The notes below the pieces were generated by a model. That model was not told the origin of the DNA, did no database searches, and was given only the letters and a program-made list of their open reading frames with translations. Both the position numbers and the translations under genes were made by a program. Of a DNA stretch of 64,000 bases, positions 36,401 through 48,322 are shown one piece after another (position 1 is the first letter of the stretch; the number at the start of each line of letters is the position of its first letter). Origin of the DNA: Desmodesmus armatus (Eukaryota > Chlorophyta > Chlorophyceae > Sphaeropleales > Scenedesmaceae); NCBI GenBank assembly GCA_007449985.2, contig VIIQ02000608.1:62001-126000 (forward strand), in the 5' to 3' direction.

Positions 36401-37669
36401 GCAGCTGACAGCACAGCCAGCACGGCTCAGCAGCGCCCTGGCCCTGCTGCTGCAGCTATCTCGCATGATGGAGCTGTGGTTTGGGGCTGAGGCTGGCCCT
36501 GCGAATGTGCGCAAGTGGTTCAAGGTAGGGGTGCAGCGCTTGGCATAAGGGTTTCAGACCTTCTTCCTGCTCAGAAGCATATGGTAGCGGCCAGACAACC
36601 AGAGGGTGCAGCGCCAACAGTCTTCACCCCTATGTGCATGCGGCTGTGGTTGCTGCTGTTGCTTCCATTTCGAGCCGTGTCTGCCTGTGCGTGTGGCTGT
36701 GTTGCTGCTGTTGCTTCTGTCACAGGCCCTGTCTGCTGGGCGGGAGTGGGACCTACTGGAGCCCCAGCTGCTGACACCCAAGGGCTACAGACTGCTGCAC
36801 TGCTGCCACATGGCCTTGGAGCAGCTGCAGCAGGTGATGGCTCTGCAGCCGCAGTCACACAGCCCCCTTGGCAGTGCCAGCGGTGGTGCTGCCAGACATG
36901 CCAGCAAGCAGGGTGTGATGGGTGGCAGCCAGCACCTGGTTGTGGGTGATGGTGGGCTGGAGGCAGCAGCTCGCATGGCTGTGGGCTTGATGTGCGAAGG
37001 CCGTTTGGTGCCCACTACATGGCTCAATGAGGTGCGGGGGAGCGGGCGGAGGGAGGGACGGGAATGGGGGGGGGATGGCTCAGTTGTGCTCAGTATGTCA
37101 CGTTTACGGTGAAAATGGCGTATCTGTTCCGGGTTACAATGGGACCGTTGTTCAAAGCAGCACCACACCCATGTATCAGGGTGCCACCCGACACGATGGG
37201 AGCCGGCTGTACTGGCAAGATGTTTGAGCATGCATGGCATGGTGGGCCATTCCGCCGGTAAGCACATGCCTTCTGCACAAGGTCTTCCTCACAGCTGCCT
37301 GAGCATGGACTGCACCCCAAAGCACATTTGCGTCCTCACACTGCATGCAGTGCAACCTCTCTCGAGCACAACAAGCCATACATGCCTTGTCATAGGCATT
37401 CTGACCTCCCTCTTGTCCCTCTCCTGCACTCGCAGGGCATCAGTGACCCCCTGTACCTCCAGCACCCCCCTGAGTACCACCTAATAGAGGAGGACGAGGA
37501 AGCATCACGCTACAGCAGCCTGTTCAAGCACCGCCTGATTGCCAACAGGCCTGACTGGAGAGACCATGCCACCCAACTGCAACTGGCCCCACCGGGGTCG
37601 GGTCGCACGCTGGTGCAGGCAGTGCAAGCGGCTGGGCAGCACGTGCAGGCGCTGCCGCCTTCCGCATGA
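33462..37669 (+). CDS. JmjC/cupin-8 domain protein, probably lacking the metal site
   Basis: Six exons join in phase 0: 33462-34049, 34963-35349, 35712-35840, 36294-36524, 36726-37031 and 37436-37669, giving 624 residues. Exon 1 is Gln/Ser-rich and ends with a cupin-8-like stretch (RQLLNSGQPLLLKQLQLP). The core is VSGRMQVVLLPPESAFKGLY, then PHPVHHPYDRYSAVDWEDPE and LAPGDCLLVPAYWFLHSQLL, typical of JmjC proteins such as the TYW5/HSPBAP1 group, which use Fe(II) and 2-oxoglutarate. The usual HxD before the VSGR block appears here as RYE (residues about 308-310), and the distal His is displaced (YWFLHS rather than YWFH), so activity is doubtful. The first intron (34050-34962) holds a LINE fragment. 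A second frame opens near 33995 and could mean exon 1 is mis-modelled. The second intron ends in a duplicated acceptor with telomere-like DNA. A possible TGTAA is at 37999-38003. Confidence 0.7.
34558..34872 (-). pseudogene. LINE reverse-transcriptase C-terminal remnant
   Basis: This 104-codon open frame carries RADRLCRLC, then SRNVEDLKHFLLECPVYDDL, the zinc-binding-like tail found after the reverse-transcriptase domain of many non-LTR retrotransposons (zf-RVT type). No polymerase or endonuclease motif remains, and a stop codon lies in frame just upstream. It sits antisense in the first intron of the JmjC-like gene, so it is a truncated insertion. Confidence 0.6.
35636..35721. repeat. Telomere-like tract between duplicated splice acceptors
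   Basis: A 28-bp sequence, CTCGGTGCTT(G/C)TG(C/T)ACAGGTTGTACTGC, occurs at 35636-35663 and 35694-35721. Between them, 35666-35691 reads CCCTAACCCTAAACC then GTAAACCCTAA, close to the plant/algal telomere unit CCCTAAA. Each 28-bp copy contains the intron-exon boundary CAG|GTTGTACTGC. Only the second is in frame with the downstream exon: the first would run into a TAA four codons later. Confidence 0.8.
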
Positions 37670-38306
37670 TGGCTCCTGCAAACTGGTTGCGTGCAGCTGA
37701 TGAATCCCTGAAGTTATTGCCAAGCTCTTTGAGCCTGATTGAGCCTTATACTGCTGATGTTTGGCTTGCTGACAACTTGATTGCAAGGGAAAGCCCTAGT
37801 GTGCCACACCAAGCAGTGACTGCTTGGTGCACCAACATTGATGCAGCCTGCTGTCCTCGGCATGCATGTTTGTTTTAGTAAGATCACAGAGGCCTGCATG
37901 TTTGTATGCTGATGACGAGGGCTGCCAGTCTTTTTCACATGTGACGTAGGATGCTTGTCCTGCAGCTTTTGCCTTCGCCCACGCCCAAATGCTGGTGTTG
38001 TAAGCCATTGCAAAGCATCCGCAGCATCACTGTTGACAATTTTGACGCACCTAGCCGCCCATCAGCATCACTACGGCTGGCAAAGAGCAGCCACGCACAT
38101 GACGAGCTGCCACTGACTCAAGTGCATGGACTCCATGCAGGTAAAAGCACCAACCCTTTGATAGGGCCCGCACAAACCTCACTGACTGACACCATGTGTG
38201 CGACCAACACACAGTTGCACAATGCACAACCGGCGACCACAAAAAGTCGGCCTAAAACACACCCAGGTGCAGGGCTTGCACCACTTGCACTGCCACACAC
38301 CACAGT
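37670..38306. other. Intergenic stretch between convergent genes
   Basis: No gene. It holds the 3' ends of the plus-strand JmjC-like gene and the minus-strand FIGNL1 gene. Confidence 0.4.
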
Positions 38307-41300
38307 CTACCATTCGTCGTCGTCTGCAGCCACCCCATCCTCTGCTCCACTGCTGTACTGCGCCCCGTGCCTCTCGTTATACTCTTCGTAGCGCACAATT
38401 TCAGCAGCCGTCACACTGGCCCTCTGAGCCCGTGCAGCATGCTGGAAGTCCTTCAGCACCACCTGTGAGTATAAAACGCGCGGTGTGCACCAGACAGCAG
38501 CATCACAGTGCCAGCAAAAGGTAGGGAGACCTTTGTCAGTTGGTTGGATAGCAAGCTGTGTGGCATGTGTGTGTGGGCACAAAGTGCGTCAGCACTGTCT
38601 TGTCAGCGCAAAGCTACTGCTGCACCTCCTGACCACCATCAGGCAGGCGCCGGCACCACTGCACAGCTAGCTCACAGATACGACAGCAACAGATATCATG
38701 CCACTGCTTTGCCAGTAGTGACTACAGCTGTACAGCCCTGGGTGAGGTTGCAGCAAGCAGCGCACCCGGCACTACACAGGCCAGCCACCTCGGTCATCTG
38801 CTTCGTTGATAACTAAGAACAATCACAACCCACCGGCCGCAGGCCTGGGGTCATCTACTGGCATGATGCACAAGGTAACATGCTGGCAACACGTGCAATG
38901 ATGATGAATGATGAACAGCATGACTCACCGGCCGCAGGTCTGCATCGCACAGGCTGGCCACAGCCTCTCCATGTGATGCCACTGCTGACCGCACGGGCCC
39001 CTGGCAGGCCTCCTGTATGAGGTTGCGCATGTCTGAGCCAGAGTAGCCATCAGTCTTGGCTACAATCTTGTCAAGGTCTGCAGGCAGCCAGGCAGTACAG
39101 AGAGTCACAGGAGTACGTTTGTTGAGGTATCAGGGGATGGGGAACGGCAGAGTCACAGGAGTATCCACACACATGTATGTGTCACATAACGCATGTGCAG
39201 TGTGATGCATTGAAGTGCTGTGTGTGCGGTAATCCTCCTTGTCAACATACAGACAGCAGGCCGGCGATGCTAAGAATGCTAGCAACAGAAGGCTCAAGTT
39301 TGGGGCATGGGGGATGCCAACACCGCCTGGCCCAGCTGTTGCTGTAGAAAGAAGAATGTTGTCGTGCCGTTGTAAGTGGATGCACAGCTGAATTTGGTAG
39401 CAGCTGCATCATGCATCTAGGCTTGAAAGCACTCGCCAAACACCCCTTTGTATGTGCTCAATCTTGTTGACTTGCAACCTTTTGTGAGGGAGGCCGCCAT
39501 GTCACACGCCTTGCACAAGCAATATTTCTTTTGAGAAAAAGCTGCAAGTGCCCAGCAGGCATGCAGCACTTGCCGCACATGTAAGGCCAATGCTTAACTC
39601 TGCTGTCTCTTTAGCGCTCAACTAGCACGACAGCAAATGACCGCACCTGCCTCCGACAGTGCTGCTGCCACCTTGCTGCCTGGCCCCAGCTGCCTGTGGA
39701 TCATGTCTCGCCGGGCCAGGGCGCAGGGCAGTGGGATGTACAGCTGCTTGGGCATGCGGCGCCTAGCTGCCTCATCCAGCTCCTGAAGAGGCACAGCACA
39801 GTACAGTATTGGGAAGTACAGCTCATTTCAGTGCAGTGGGAGGGACGCAGTGGTTCATGTTGGCAAAGAACAAGCACAAGCGTACGAGGGAGGTGTGTGA
39901 GTGCAGGCAAGCAAGCAGCACCAAGCTGCTCCATAGCCCGTGAACGAGGACCACACAGGCGCCACCCACAAGCAAGCAAGCATGCATGCCAACTGTGTCA
40001 GGTGGTCCCTCTGCCTCAATAGACCATGTGTTAAAAAGCTTCACTGCATGGTGATGGCCAGGTGTGTCACCACTGAAAGCACACCTTCAGCTCTAGCGTA
40101 GTGGACGTCATGCGGGTTGACCGCCGCAAGTGCTCTCTGGTGTACATGCTCACAGGCGTGTTTCAAGACAGCTCAAGGCACCCGGCACCCACCTCTGGCC
40201 TGTTGGTTGCGCCCACCAGCAGCACACGGCGTGCGCTTGAGGTGGGGTCGCACCCCTCCATCTGCACCAGCAGCTCAGTCTTCAGGCGCCGACTGGACTC
40301 ATGCTCGCCTGCAGCAGCAGCAGCAGCAGCAGCTCAATGTTCGTTACCATATGAGCGCCAGGCTGCATCACTCCCCAGCTACCATACTAGTGGGTTCTTT
40401 GTGTTGTAATGCTAACTGGCTGCAGGCATATGAAGCAACAATAGTGCCACCAGCACTGCTCCTGCTGATGCATGATACCCACCCAGGTCTGTCTGTCAGT
40501 CTGAGCCAGCAACAGGAGTGTCCAATTAGTTGCTCCCAGCTGCTGGTAGGACCCTGCAGTACTACTGTCTTGAAGACAGCGCCTCCCCTGCTCACCATCA
40601 GACTTGCGTGCGGACATGATGGAGTCAATCTCGTCAATGAAGATCACACTGGGCTGCATCACACCAGCGACGGCAAACAGCACCTTCACCTGCAGGCAGA
40701 CAGGCCCACCAAACAACTCAGCACCACTCAGGCATCACATTCATTTTGTAATTCTGGCTGTTGCTGAGGACGGGGCTCAGTTCCCAAGAACTCGTGCTGT
40801 AAACACGGTCTGGTGCTGTAACAGCAACAGAAATGTCCCTTGCTGCCGGCATCAGTGCCATGGGAAGCGCCATCCTGCCGGCAACAGCGCATTGTGCAGA
40901 AAATACACTGCCAGTACGTCTGTCTGTTGGCTGCATTCAATCTGTCGCTGCCGCTGAAGTGTGCACAAGCCATGCCCCGCAGGGGTACCGCACAGGTGCA
41001 CTGGCGGTGTGTTGTGGCGATGCTGGGGGGTGGTTGCTCTCACCATCTTCTCTCCCTCTCCGATCCACTTGCTGGTGAGGCTGCTGGCACTGATGCTGAA
41101 GAATGAGGCACTGCGTCACAAAAGAACAGTACAGTAAAGTACAGTACAGTACAGCACAGTATACTTATGCATCGGGGACAACGTTGCAACCTTGGGACTA
41201 GCCAGCAAGCTCAAGGTTCATGATGGTGCCCATACGGCCTATCACTTGCCGTACCGCTTGGTTGTCAGGACGAAGGCGGACAAGACGCACATGGTGATCA

Positions 41301-44300
41301 GCCGCAGCAGAACCCACTGAAAAGACACATGTGGCTGTTGACTGGACTGCCGCCTTGGCAGGTACACTGTGCAGAAGCTCACACGTTTGGACCTTTGATG
41401 TCCAAACCCCTGCTATGTCCCACAGCCAACAAGCTCATGGTGGCCGCTAGGGAGCACTCAAACCCACAGCAATGCACATGCCTGCTGCCGAGTCAGTGCC
41501 TTCCCTCATGAGTGATCACTCACTTGATGTTGGAGGCCACTGCCTTGCCAATGAGTGTCTTGCCTGTGCCAGGGGGGCCAAACAGCAGGATGCCCTTGGG
41601 AGGAGCACGGGGACCCTGCAAGGCACAAACGGCATTGCATGGCATGCTGCACGTGTCTGTCTCTGGTACGTTCCATTTATCACTGAAGATGCTTGATGTG
41701 AATGTATCTTTCCTCAATGTGTCAAATGTATGGCAGTGATGTTGCAATGCCCTGCTTGCAAGGTTCATCCATTAGCACCAACAAGGCATGCCACTGGGCA
41801 TGATGCATGTACTTGGGCATGATTGCAGGCACCAACGCACCGTGAAGAGCTCTGGGTTCAGCATGGGCCACACCACAATCTCTTTGATGAGGTTCTTGGC
41901 TGTCTCAAGGCCGGCAATGTCGTCCCATGACACCCCGCCAGACGCATCAATCACCTGCACAACGCAACAGGGCAAATAGCAGGCTGGAGACGAGCTCATG
42001 ACAACTGGACTTTGCCATTTGCCGGGAGTGGGGGTGTACGCAGATGCATCAGTCTGCTAGTATTTGTATTACTGATGGTGTTTGCAAGCAATTGCAGCAG
42101 GACGTGAGCATTTAGGCGGCCCTGTTCTACATCAGGTGGCAGTCCAGTCATGGCTGCCATTCGGGTTCATCCAAGGTGCATAGGGTCCAGCTTTTGCACT
42201 TCATCCTGATGTTTTGCCCTGCAGTGTTTGTAGCAGACACACCCTAGCATCTGCGCAGGCCTTTCTCTGCTGCACAAGCTGGCAGTGGGGCAAAAAGTAA
42301 CTTGTCTAGTTTCAGGGCGCGTGTGGCGGGACCTGCGCTGTATCAAGCAAAACTACTTGATATATCTGATACCCTGGGACTTTGCTCGGGGGCTCTAGCT
42401 GCTGCTGGCTATTGGTCATCCGTCCACATCGCCTAACAACCTTGACTGCCAGGATTCGAACTGTAAGGGGGAACGTGGGTGCTGTGCAAACGTTCAAGTG
42501 TCTTGGGCGCCTGTTGGTGGCAGTGCGTGGTGTGAGTGTGCAGGTCGTTGGCCAGCTGCTGCTTGATCGACAGGTTGATCTGCCTGCGCTGCAGCTGCTG
42601 CTGTGCGCTGCCTCAAATTCGTCTCTTTACTGCATTCTTTCCTGTACATCAGCTATCTCCCCTGGCCAGCGCTGCATTGCGTGTGCAGCAAGGCAGTGTC
42701 CCCCCTGACACTGACAGTTGGGCTTTTGCAGCTGCTTGTGTGGAGCCTGGCAGTGCAGCAGTCGACCCCAGTTTGGTCAAACGGCCCTATCCTGCCCTCA
42801 GCACAGGACTCGTGTTCATACAGGTGTGCTGTTTCAGGTGTGTGCCTGCTACTGAAACATGCTGGCAGCCCCTAGCTCTAGCTTGCTGCCTGCTGCTGGC
42901 TGCACCACAAGCAAAGTTAAGGTTATTGGCTGTGCCAAGTTACTTTTTGCCCCTGCAGGCTGCCGCCAACACAAACAATCTCAGAGACTTTGTGGCGGAA
43001 CTCCGTCAAGGAAGTTAAACAAATCAACCGCACACGCACCTCATTGCAGACTGCCTCTATGAGCCTGGGGTCGTGCTTGCCCAGGTCACCAGGCAGCTCG
43101 CCATCCTCACCCACTGCAAGGAAATAAGCGGGCAATACTGTATCCAGTGGACACCTGGTTGCCGCACACCAGCCAACACGCACTGATCTTGTGTGTGCTC
43201 CTTTCCAGTGCAATTTTGTGTAAAAAATACTCTAAAAAATACTCTAAGCATGTGGTGCGGTGCAGGCGCAACCTCTAAGCAACATGACCGTGCAGTTCGC
43301 CTGTGCAATGCAGGTGTCTGTGTATGTACGGCAGCAACACAAGCACGGGCTGAGCAGTCATGCAACTCCCTTTTTTCGTGTTTTGCCAGAGGGGGCGGAC
43401 TCATGCAACTATGAAGCGTGGCTACACACTGTGTGCCCTGAGCCCTGCGCACCTCCCAACATCTCCAGTGTACGTGCTGACAGCGGACCCTCCTTCTCCT
43501 CACCACCAGCTGCCCCAGCATGGGCCCCTCCACCTCCCCCACCGCCCCCGCTGTTGTGTTGCTCAATGCCTTTGGCAACAAAGGGAGGCACAAAGCCACC
43601 CCTGCCCCCCACACCACCACCAGCGCCGCCACCCCCACCACGCGGCCGTGTCAGGCCATGGCGTGGTGCCTGCAGATACGTTCAGCCAGCCAGCCAGTCA
43701 CACACATCAGCAGGAGCAGGCATGAGTAATGCCTTCCAGCAAGATTCCAAGGGTCTACTGCCACTTGTGCTACGGCAATGCAGTGCAAGCTGTGCGGGCT
43801 GCCTCCACCAAAAAGGCACAATCCTATCTATAACAGTCGCACAGCAGCAATGTCAGGCAAATGTTTACAGAGCTACTTGCGCCTGGAGAAAGGTACTGCA
43901 GTGCGCGTGTGCGATTCCTGAAGCTTTTGACCCTCATAGCTACAGGTGTAACTTTGATTTGATTTGAATCGAAGCCCAGCATCCCACCTGGTTGGCAAGC
44001 ATGCTGGCCTGCTGGTGCTGCCCCTTCTTCCTCAGGTCAGTCACCATCTGATTCCGGGCAGTCTTGAATCCTGGTGCTCCCCCGCCTGTGCCAGCTGCTG
44101 GAGCCTCATCCCCGCCGGCGTCTGACGGGGGCCCCCCTTGCTGCCGTGCACCAGCCTGCCGCTGCGCCGGCAGCTGCGGCTGCTGCCTGCGCCCGGGCTG
44201 CATGGCGGGGGCTGCCCACCTGCTGCTGGCTGCTGCTGATTTTCCGGCGATCTGTGTGTGGTGACCGCCTGCAGGACATCATGCACCAGAGCACCGAGTT

Positions 44301-46504
44301 AGTTGGCCATAAGCTACAACATCATGTCCAAGCACAGGCCTCAAACTATCCGGATAGTGTTAAGCACTGATGATAGGCTGTGAAACCCCACTTTCCAAGC
44401 GCCTTGTGCAAGCTTTGCTGGGCTATGGACAGTCAAGGTAGCCCGTGGCTCCCTCAAGCGCACTATGTCCTCAACACCTGCCCTGTACAGTACTGTACCC
44501 TATGGTGGATACTGTGTCCCCAACCTCATTCAAGATGAATGACCCTGATGATGTATCCTAAAGTACTGTTTACTGTATGTATTCCCGCCACCACCGTGCA
44601 TCACCTCACCGTCTGCATCACCATCATCATCATCCACCTCTATGGGGTCATCAGCAGCGCCGGCAGCCCCGCGCGGTGGCTGGCCCCATGCTGCTGCAGC
44701 TGCTGCCACGCCTGTGCTGCTGTGCTGGCCGCCATGGCCACTGCTGGCCTCCAGCCGCTTAGCAGCAGATGTGGGCCCTCCAGGGTTGGACCAACGGGCT
44801 GCTGCACCTGCAGGTTGCTGCTGGTCGGGCTGCTGAGACGCCCTTGGAGCACCATCCAACTGACGCTTGCGGTCCTGCAGTCAGCCGTTGTCAGCAGAGC
44901 ACCGCTATGTCGTGATGCCAGGCCATGCCAGCGCACATGCTTTGTAAGCACACCCGATCTTTCAAGGCATAGTGGAGCAGCGACAGTACATCAGCACTGT
45001 CACACTGGGATCTGCACATGCTGAGTTGGCTCAAACATCCTGACGTACAGGCTTGCAGGGGGGTGGCACCATGCACAAAGCATATGTTTGCTTAGCTGTT
45101 TTGTCACTGCTCACCTGGGCTGGTGGCACCGTGATGCTCTTGCGCTTTGGGCGGGCGTCAGCCTGGTTTCATGCACACCAACAGCACAGCAGACAGCACA
45201 GTTGAAAACAGTGCACAGCATGGCACCAGTCATCACTGCCCAACGCGCACCAAGCATGCATGCCACGATACAAGCAAGGTTATAAGCATGCTGCACTGCA
45301 GCCATGCAGCACACTGCTTCCAGCACTCGCTGCTGTTTGTACACCCTGAGGTGACAGGGCGGAGCTTCTGGCTCAGCATGCATGAGTTCCAGGACCCTCA
45401 GCACCAGCAGTAAACCAGCGCACCTGAGCTGGGGCTGTGTCAGGGCGACTGCGCTGCTGCTGTGTGTTGTTCATGGCTGCTGTTGTGGATGCGGCCCTCT
45501 GCATCATCTTCTGCTGCAGCACAGCGCTGGCCTGCACACATGCGCCACGAAGCAGCAGCAGCTTCTGAGCTGGGAGGGAGGATGGTTGGCCCGCAACCAC
45601 CAATCGAACAGCCATCAGGCAACAGTTGCTGTCCAAAAAAACAATATTTGCTGCAAGCATACTGTAGAGACCACAGGCCTGTGCTGATGACTGTTGGCAA
45701 CTTTTAGGCCTTCACAATGTCCTGCTAGGCAGCCAGGGGCTTGAAGTAGTGCCTGCAGTCTCAGGTGAAGTGGCAACTGCGTGCCTGTGTGGCAACATCA
45801 CCCACCTGTGCCAGCAGCTGCTGTGCCTGTGTGGCTTGATCCAGCAGCCCCTGTCCCGCAACATCAGCCAGCAGCGCATCTGCCTGCAGAAAGACAATTG
45901 GTGACAAACACAAACAGCTGGAGGCATCTGACACAATGGACAGCTGAGCCTTGCATGCTCACTGAAATCTCAAGGAGCATGGCTGCACGCTCACACACAT
46001 GCTTGGCGCATAGACAAGGGGTGCTTGAGGTTTGGCGGTCCAGTTTGTAGAGCAGCCAACTGAGTGCGCTTCCCTGCCAGCCCAGACAGAGGAATGCTGT
46101 AGCACGGAGATGCTTACCAAGTTGACTCCCTGTGGGAACAGAAGCGGCACGCCGCCACCCAGTGCTGCTGTGGCAGCAGCACATCTTGCAGCCCTGCAGT
46201 TCATTTCAAGATGCTTTCAAAACCTGAGAGCACTCAACAAATCCACCAGCCAGCTGGACGTCTCAGTTGCACTGTCTTACCTGCCACCTGCTGCCTGGCC
46301 AGAAGCACCCGCGGCAAGCAAGAGCTTGGAGCACTCCTCACTGACGCCTGAGAACAGCTGCTGGTCGGCTGGGTTTGCCTGTGACTTCTCTGCCTCTGCT
46401 GCACACTTCAGGCGCAGAGCATGCAGCTGAGCCGTGAGGCCAGCATTCTGGTGCTGCTGCTGCTGAGCAGACAACAGGAGGTACCTTACTACATCAAATT
46501 TCAT
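38307..46504 (-). CDS. FIGNL1: Fidgetin-like protein 1, AAA ATPase
   Basis: FIGNL1 is a nuclear AAA ATPase that removes RAD51/DMC1 from DNA and limits crossovers. Seventeen exons: 46288-46504, 46118-46167, 45806-45883, 45424-45564, 45115-45162, 44610-44874, 43988-44268, 43453-43669, 43040-43113, 41841-41954, 41524-41615, 41044-41110, 40596-40689, 40193-40308, 39647-39782, 38929-39077 and 38307-38462, giving 764 residues. The start is the ATG of [13 protein letters not shown]; the frame is open further upstream but has no earlier ATG. The N-terminal half is low-complexity, with two motifs typical of FIGNL1: GFKTAR (near residue 334, the FxxA RAD51-binding type) and [10 protein letters not shown]. 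The AAA domain has [20 protein letters not shown], Walker [32 protein letters not shown], Walker [16 protein letters not shown] and [18 protein letters not shown]. The end ([17 protein letters not shown]) matches the family's C-terminal helix. All catalytic residues seem present. Confidence 0.92.
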
Positions 46505-46736
46505 GGTTAATAGCTGTGTCTTTTGTGCTATAGCGGCGAGGTCTGACGCTGGCAAACCAGTTGTTTGGGGTGAGGTGCCAGCCTAGCACCACTTTTGAAC
46601 AGACATGCCGACTGTTCGTCTTCCCCAAGTTCCGAAACTAATGAAACTGAAGACAGCAACGTGCAAAATGTGCATTTGAGCAGCTTCGTTGGCCGGAACC
46701 TCGGAACATCGCTCTGTTTGATCTGAGCCTCGTCAG
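46505..46736. promoter_or_regulatory. Divergent promoter region, FIGNL1 / DUF4116 gene
   Basis: Only 232 bp separate the two start codons, which point away from each other, so both 5' UTRs and a shared or back-to-back promoter must lie here. No named motif is clear. Confidence 0.45.
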
Positions 46737-47465
46737 ATGGCCACCCGCCGTCCAAATCCAGGCAGCCAACTGCCACAAACATCCAGTTCTGGTGCTGAGC
46801 TCACAAATCGGGCATCAGCTGCAGCTGCAGCAGCAGCAGCAGGGACACCAGCAGGGGCACCAGCAGTAGCAGGCAGTAGCAGAGGGCATGACACGGGGGC
46901 AGGGGATGCAACCCTCACTACCCGATGTCTCCTGGAGTACTGCGCCCAATACCCGCAACACAAACAGTTTGTGCAGAGGGTCCTCATGAATGATGGGTTC
47001 AATCTGGAACACCTGGCTGGCACCCCATTTGCTGGTGACAAGGACTGTGTACTTGCAGCTGTGTCCAACTGCGGCGCTTGCTTGCAGTTTGCTGCCCTGC
47101 AGCTAAGGTCTGACCGCGATGTAGTCCTACAAGCTGTTCAGAATGACCCGTTTTCTCTAGGTTTTGCCAGTCACACCCTCAGAGCCGATGCTGGGGTGGT
47201 GCTTGCAGCCCTGCGGCGTGACCCTGCCGCGCTGGCATTGGCAGATAGCAAGCTGTTCACCTGCGCCGATTTCATGCTGGCAGCTATCAAGCTAGATGCA
47301 ACCGCTGCAACGTATGCTTCACCTGAGCTGTTGTCGGACCCAAATTTCCGGGCGGCAGCCAAGGCTGCCAATTCAGTTGTGGGGCATTGGTTTGTGAACT
47401 CAGAGCATTTTCCTGGCCTGCAGGATCCTGCAGCCCAGCAGGAATTTGAGCAGCCGCCTCATTGA
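46737..47465 (+). CDS. DUF4116-repeat protein
   Basis: This intronless gene of 242 residues contrasts with the intron-rich genes around it. After an Ala-rich N terminus (residues 1-60) come leucine-rich repeats of the DUF4116 type at about residues 100-230, for example DKDCVLAAVSNCGACLQFA, LRSDRDVVLQAVQNDPFSLG and DAGVVLAALRRDPAALALAD. DUF4116 repeats are common in protists, algae and large viruses and have no known function. Absence of introns could mean a retrocopied or transferred gene, but base usage looks like the neighbours. A TGTAA poly(A) signal lies at 47568-47572. Confidence 0.78.
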   Translation: MATRRPNPGSQLPQTSSSGAELTNRASAAAAAAAAGTPAGAPAVAGSSRGHDTGAGDATLTTRCLLEYCAQYPQHKQFVQRVLMNDGFNLEHLAGTPFAGDKDCVLAAVSNCGACLQFAALQLRSDRDVVLQAVQNDPFSLGFASHTLRADAGVVLAALRRDPAALALADSKLFTCADFMLAAIKLDATAATYASPELLSDPNFRAAAKAANSVVGHWFVNSEHFPGLQDPAAQQEFEQPPH

Positions 47466-48322
47466 GGTGCTCTGTAGCAGGCTCACCGGCTGCTGCAGGT
47501 CGCCTGTATGTTGCGTCCCAGTACCCATGTGGAGACTTGTTGAACGCATGTGCTGACTTCATGCAATTGTAAATGGCCTGGAAGGCCCCTACGTCAAATA
47601 GCTTCTTTAGGAGTAGCAGCCAAAGAGCAAGGACCCTTGTTGTGTTCATGATCCGCCTTATGTTTGTGTATGTACCCTTGCTTCGTGTTGTACGGCCGCC
47701 TGGCCAAGCCCTGCATTGCCAGTGGTGCACTGCGTCATGCGCCTAACGGGGCATTTTGATGCACTGTGCAGGAATTCCTGTGAGTGTTTGGATGTGTTTG
47801 ACATGTCGTTTGTGACTGTCTGCCTTGAGGCATTGTTGCTACCCATGCTTGCCCGTGCGTGCATTGTGACCTTGGGCTGGCAAGCCCTGATACTGCACCA
47901 TCATGGTGTGCACATGTAAAGTGAGCTGTCATCATTGTATGTGAGCTGCTGGCGGTGTGGTTGTTGGATTCTGGATATTTGGTTGTATTTTGAGGTGTGG
48001 AGGGCTCGATTTCATGACGCCCCTCAAGGTGGGCTTGCTGACACAGCACCTGGTCTGCACATGTGTACATTCTGTTGTAGGCAAATGCTCACACTCTGTA
48101 CACTCGTCAAACTGAGGGCCCCTTACATAGTGGATTGTTTGTCTCCGTGATGGTACACAGACGCATGCAAGGTTACAAGCTACACTGGCTGCCCCTCCCC
48201 GGCACACTGTGCGCTGACCACAACAGCAACGCAAACAGTGATGCCATGGCAAAAACAAGCAATCGTACCAGCCACACCCTCTGGCGCAGCCCAACATGCT
48301 TGAGAAAGAACCAAAGCTGGTG
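47466..48322. other. Intergenic stretch between convergent genes
   Basis: No gene. It holds the 3' ends of the DUF4116 gene (TGTAA at 47568-47572) and of the minus-strand armadillo/TPR gene (TTACA at 48173-48177, TGTAA on the minus strand). Confidence 0.4.

Noticed and set aside
42450..42475. B-box-like GATTCGAACTG in a FIGNL1 intron
   Set aside because: No A box at tRNA spacing on either strand; probably chance.
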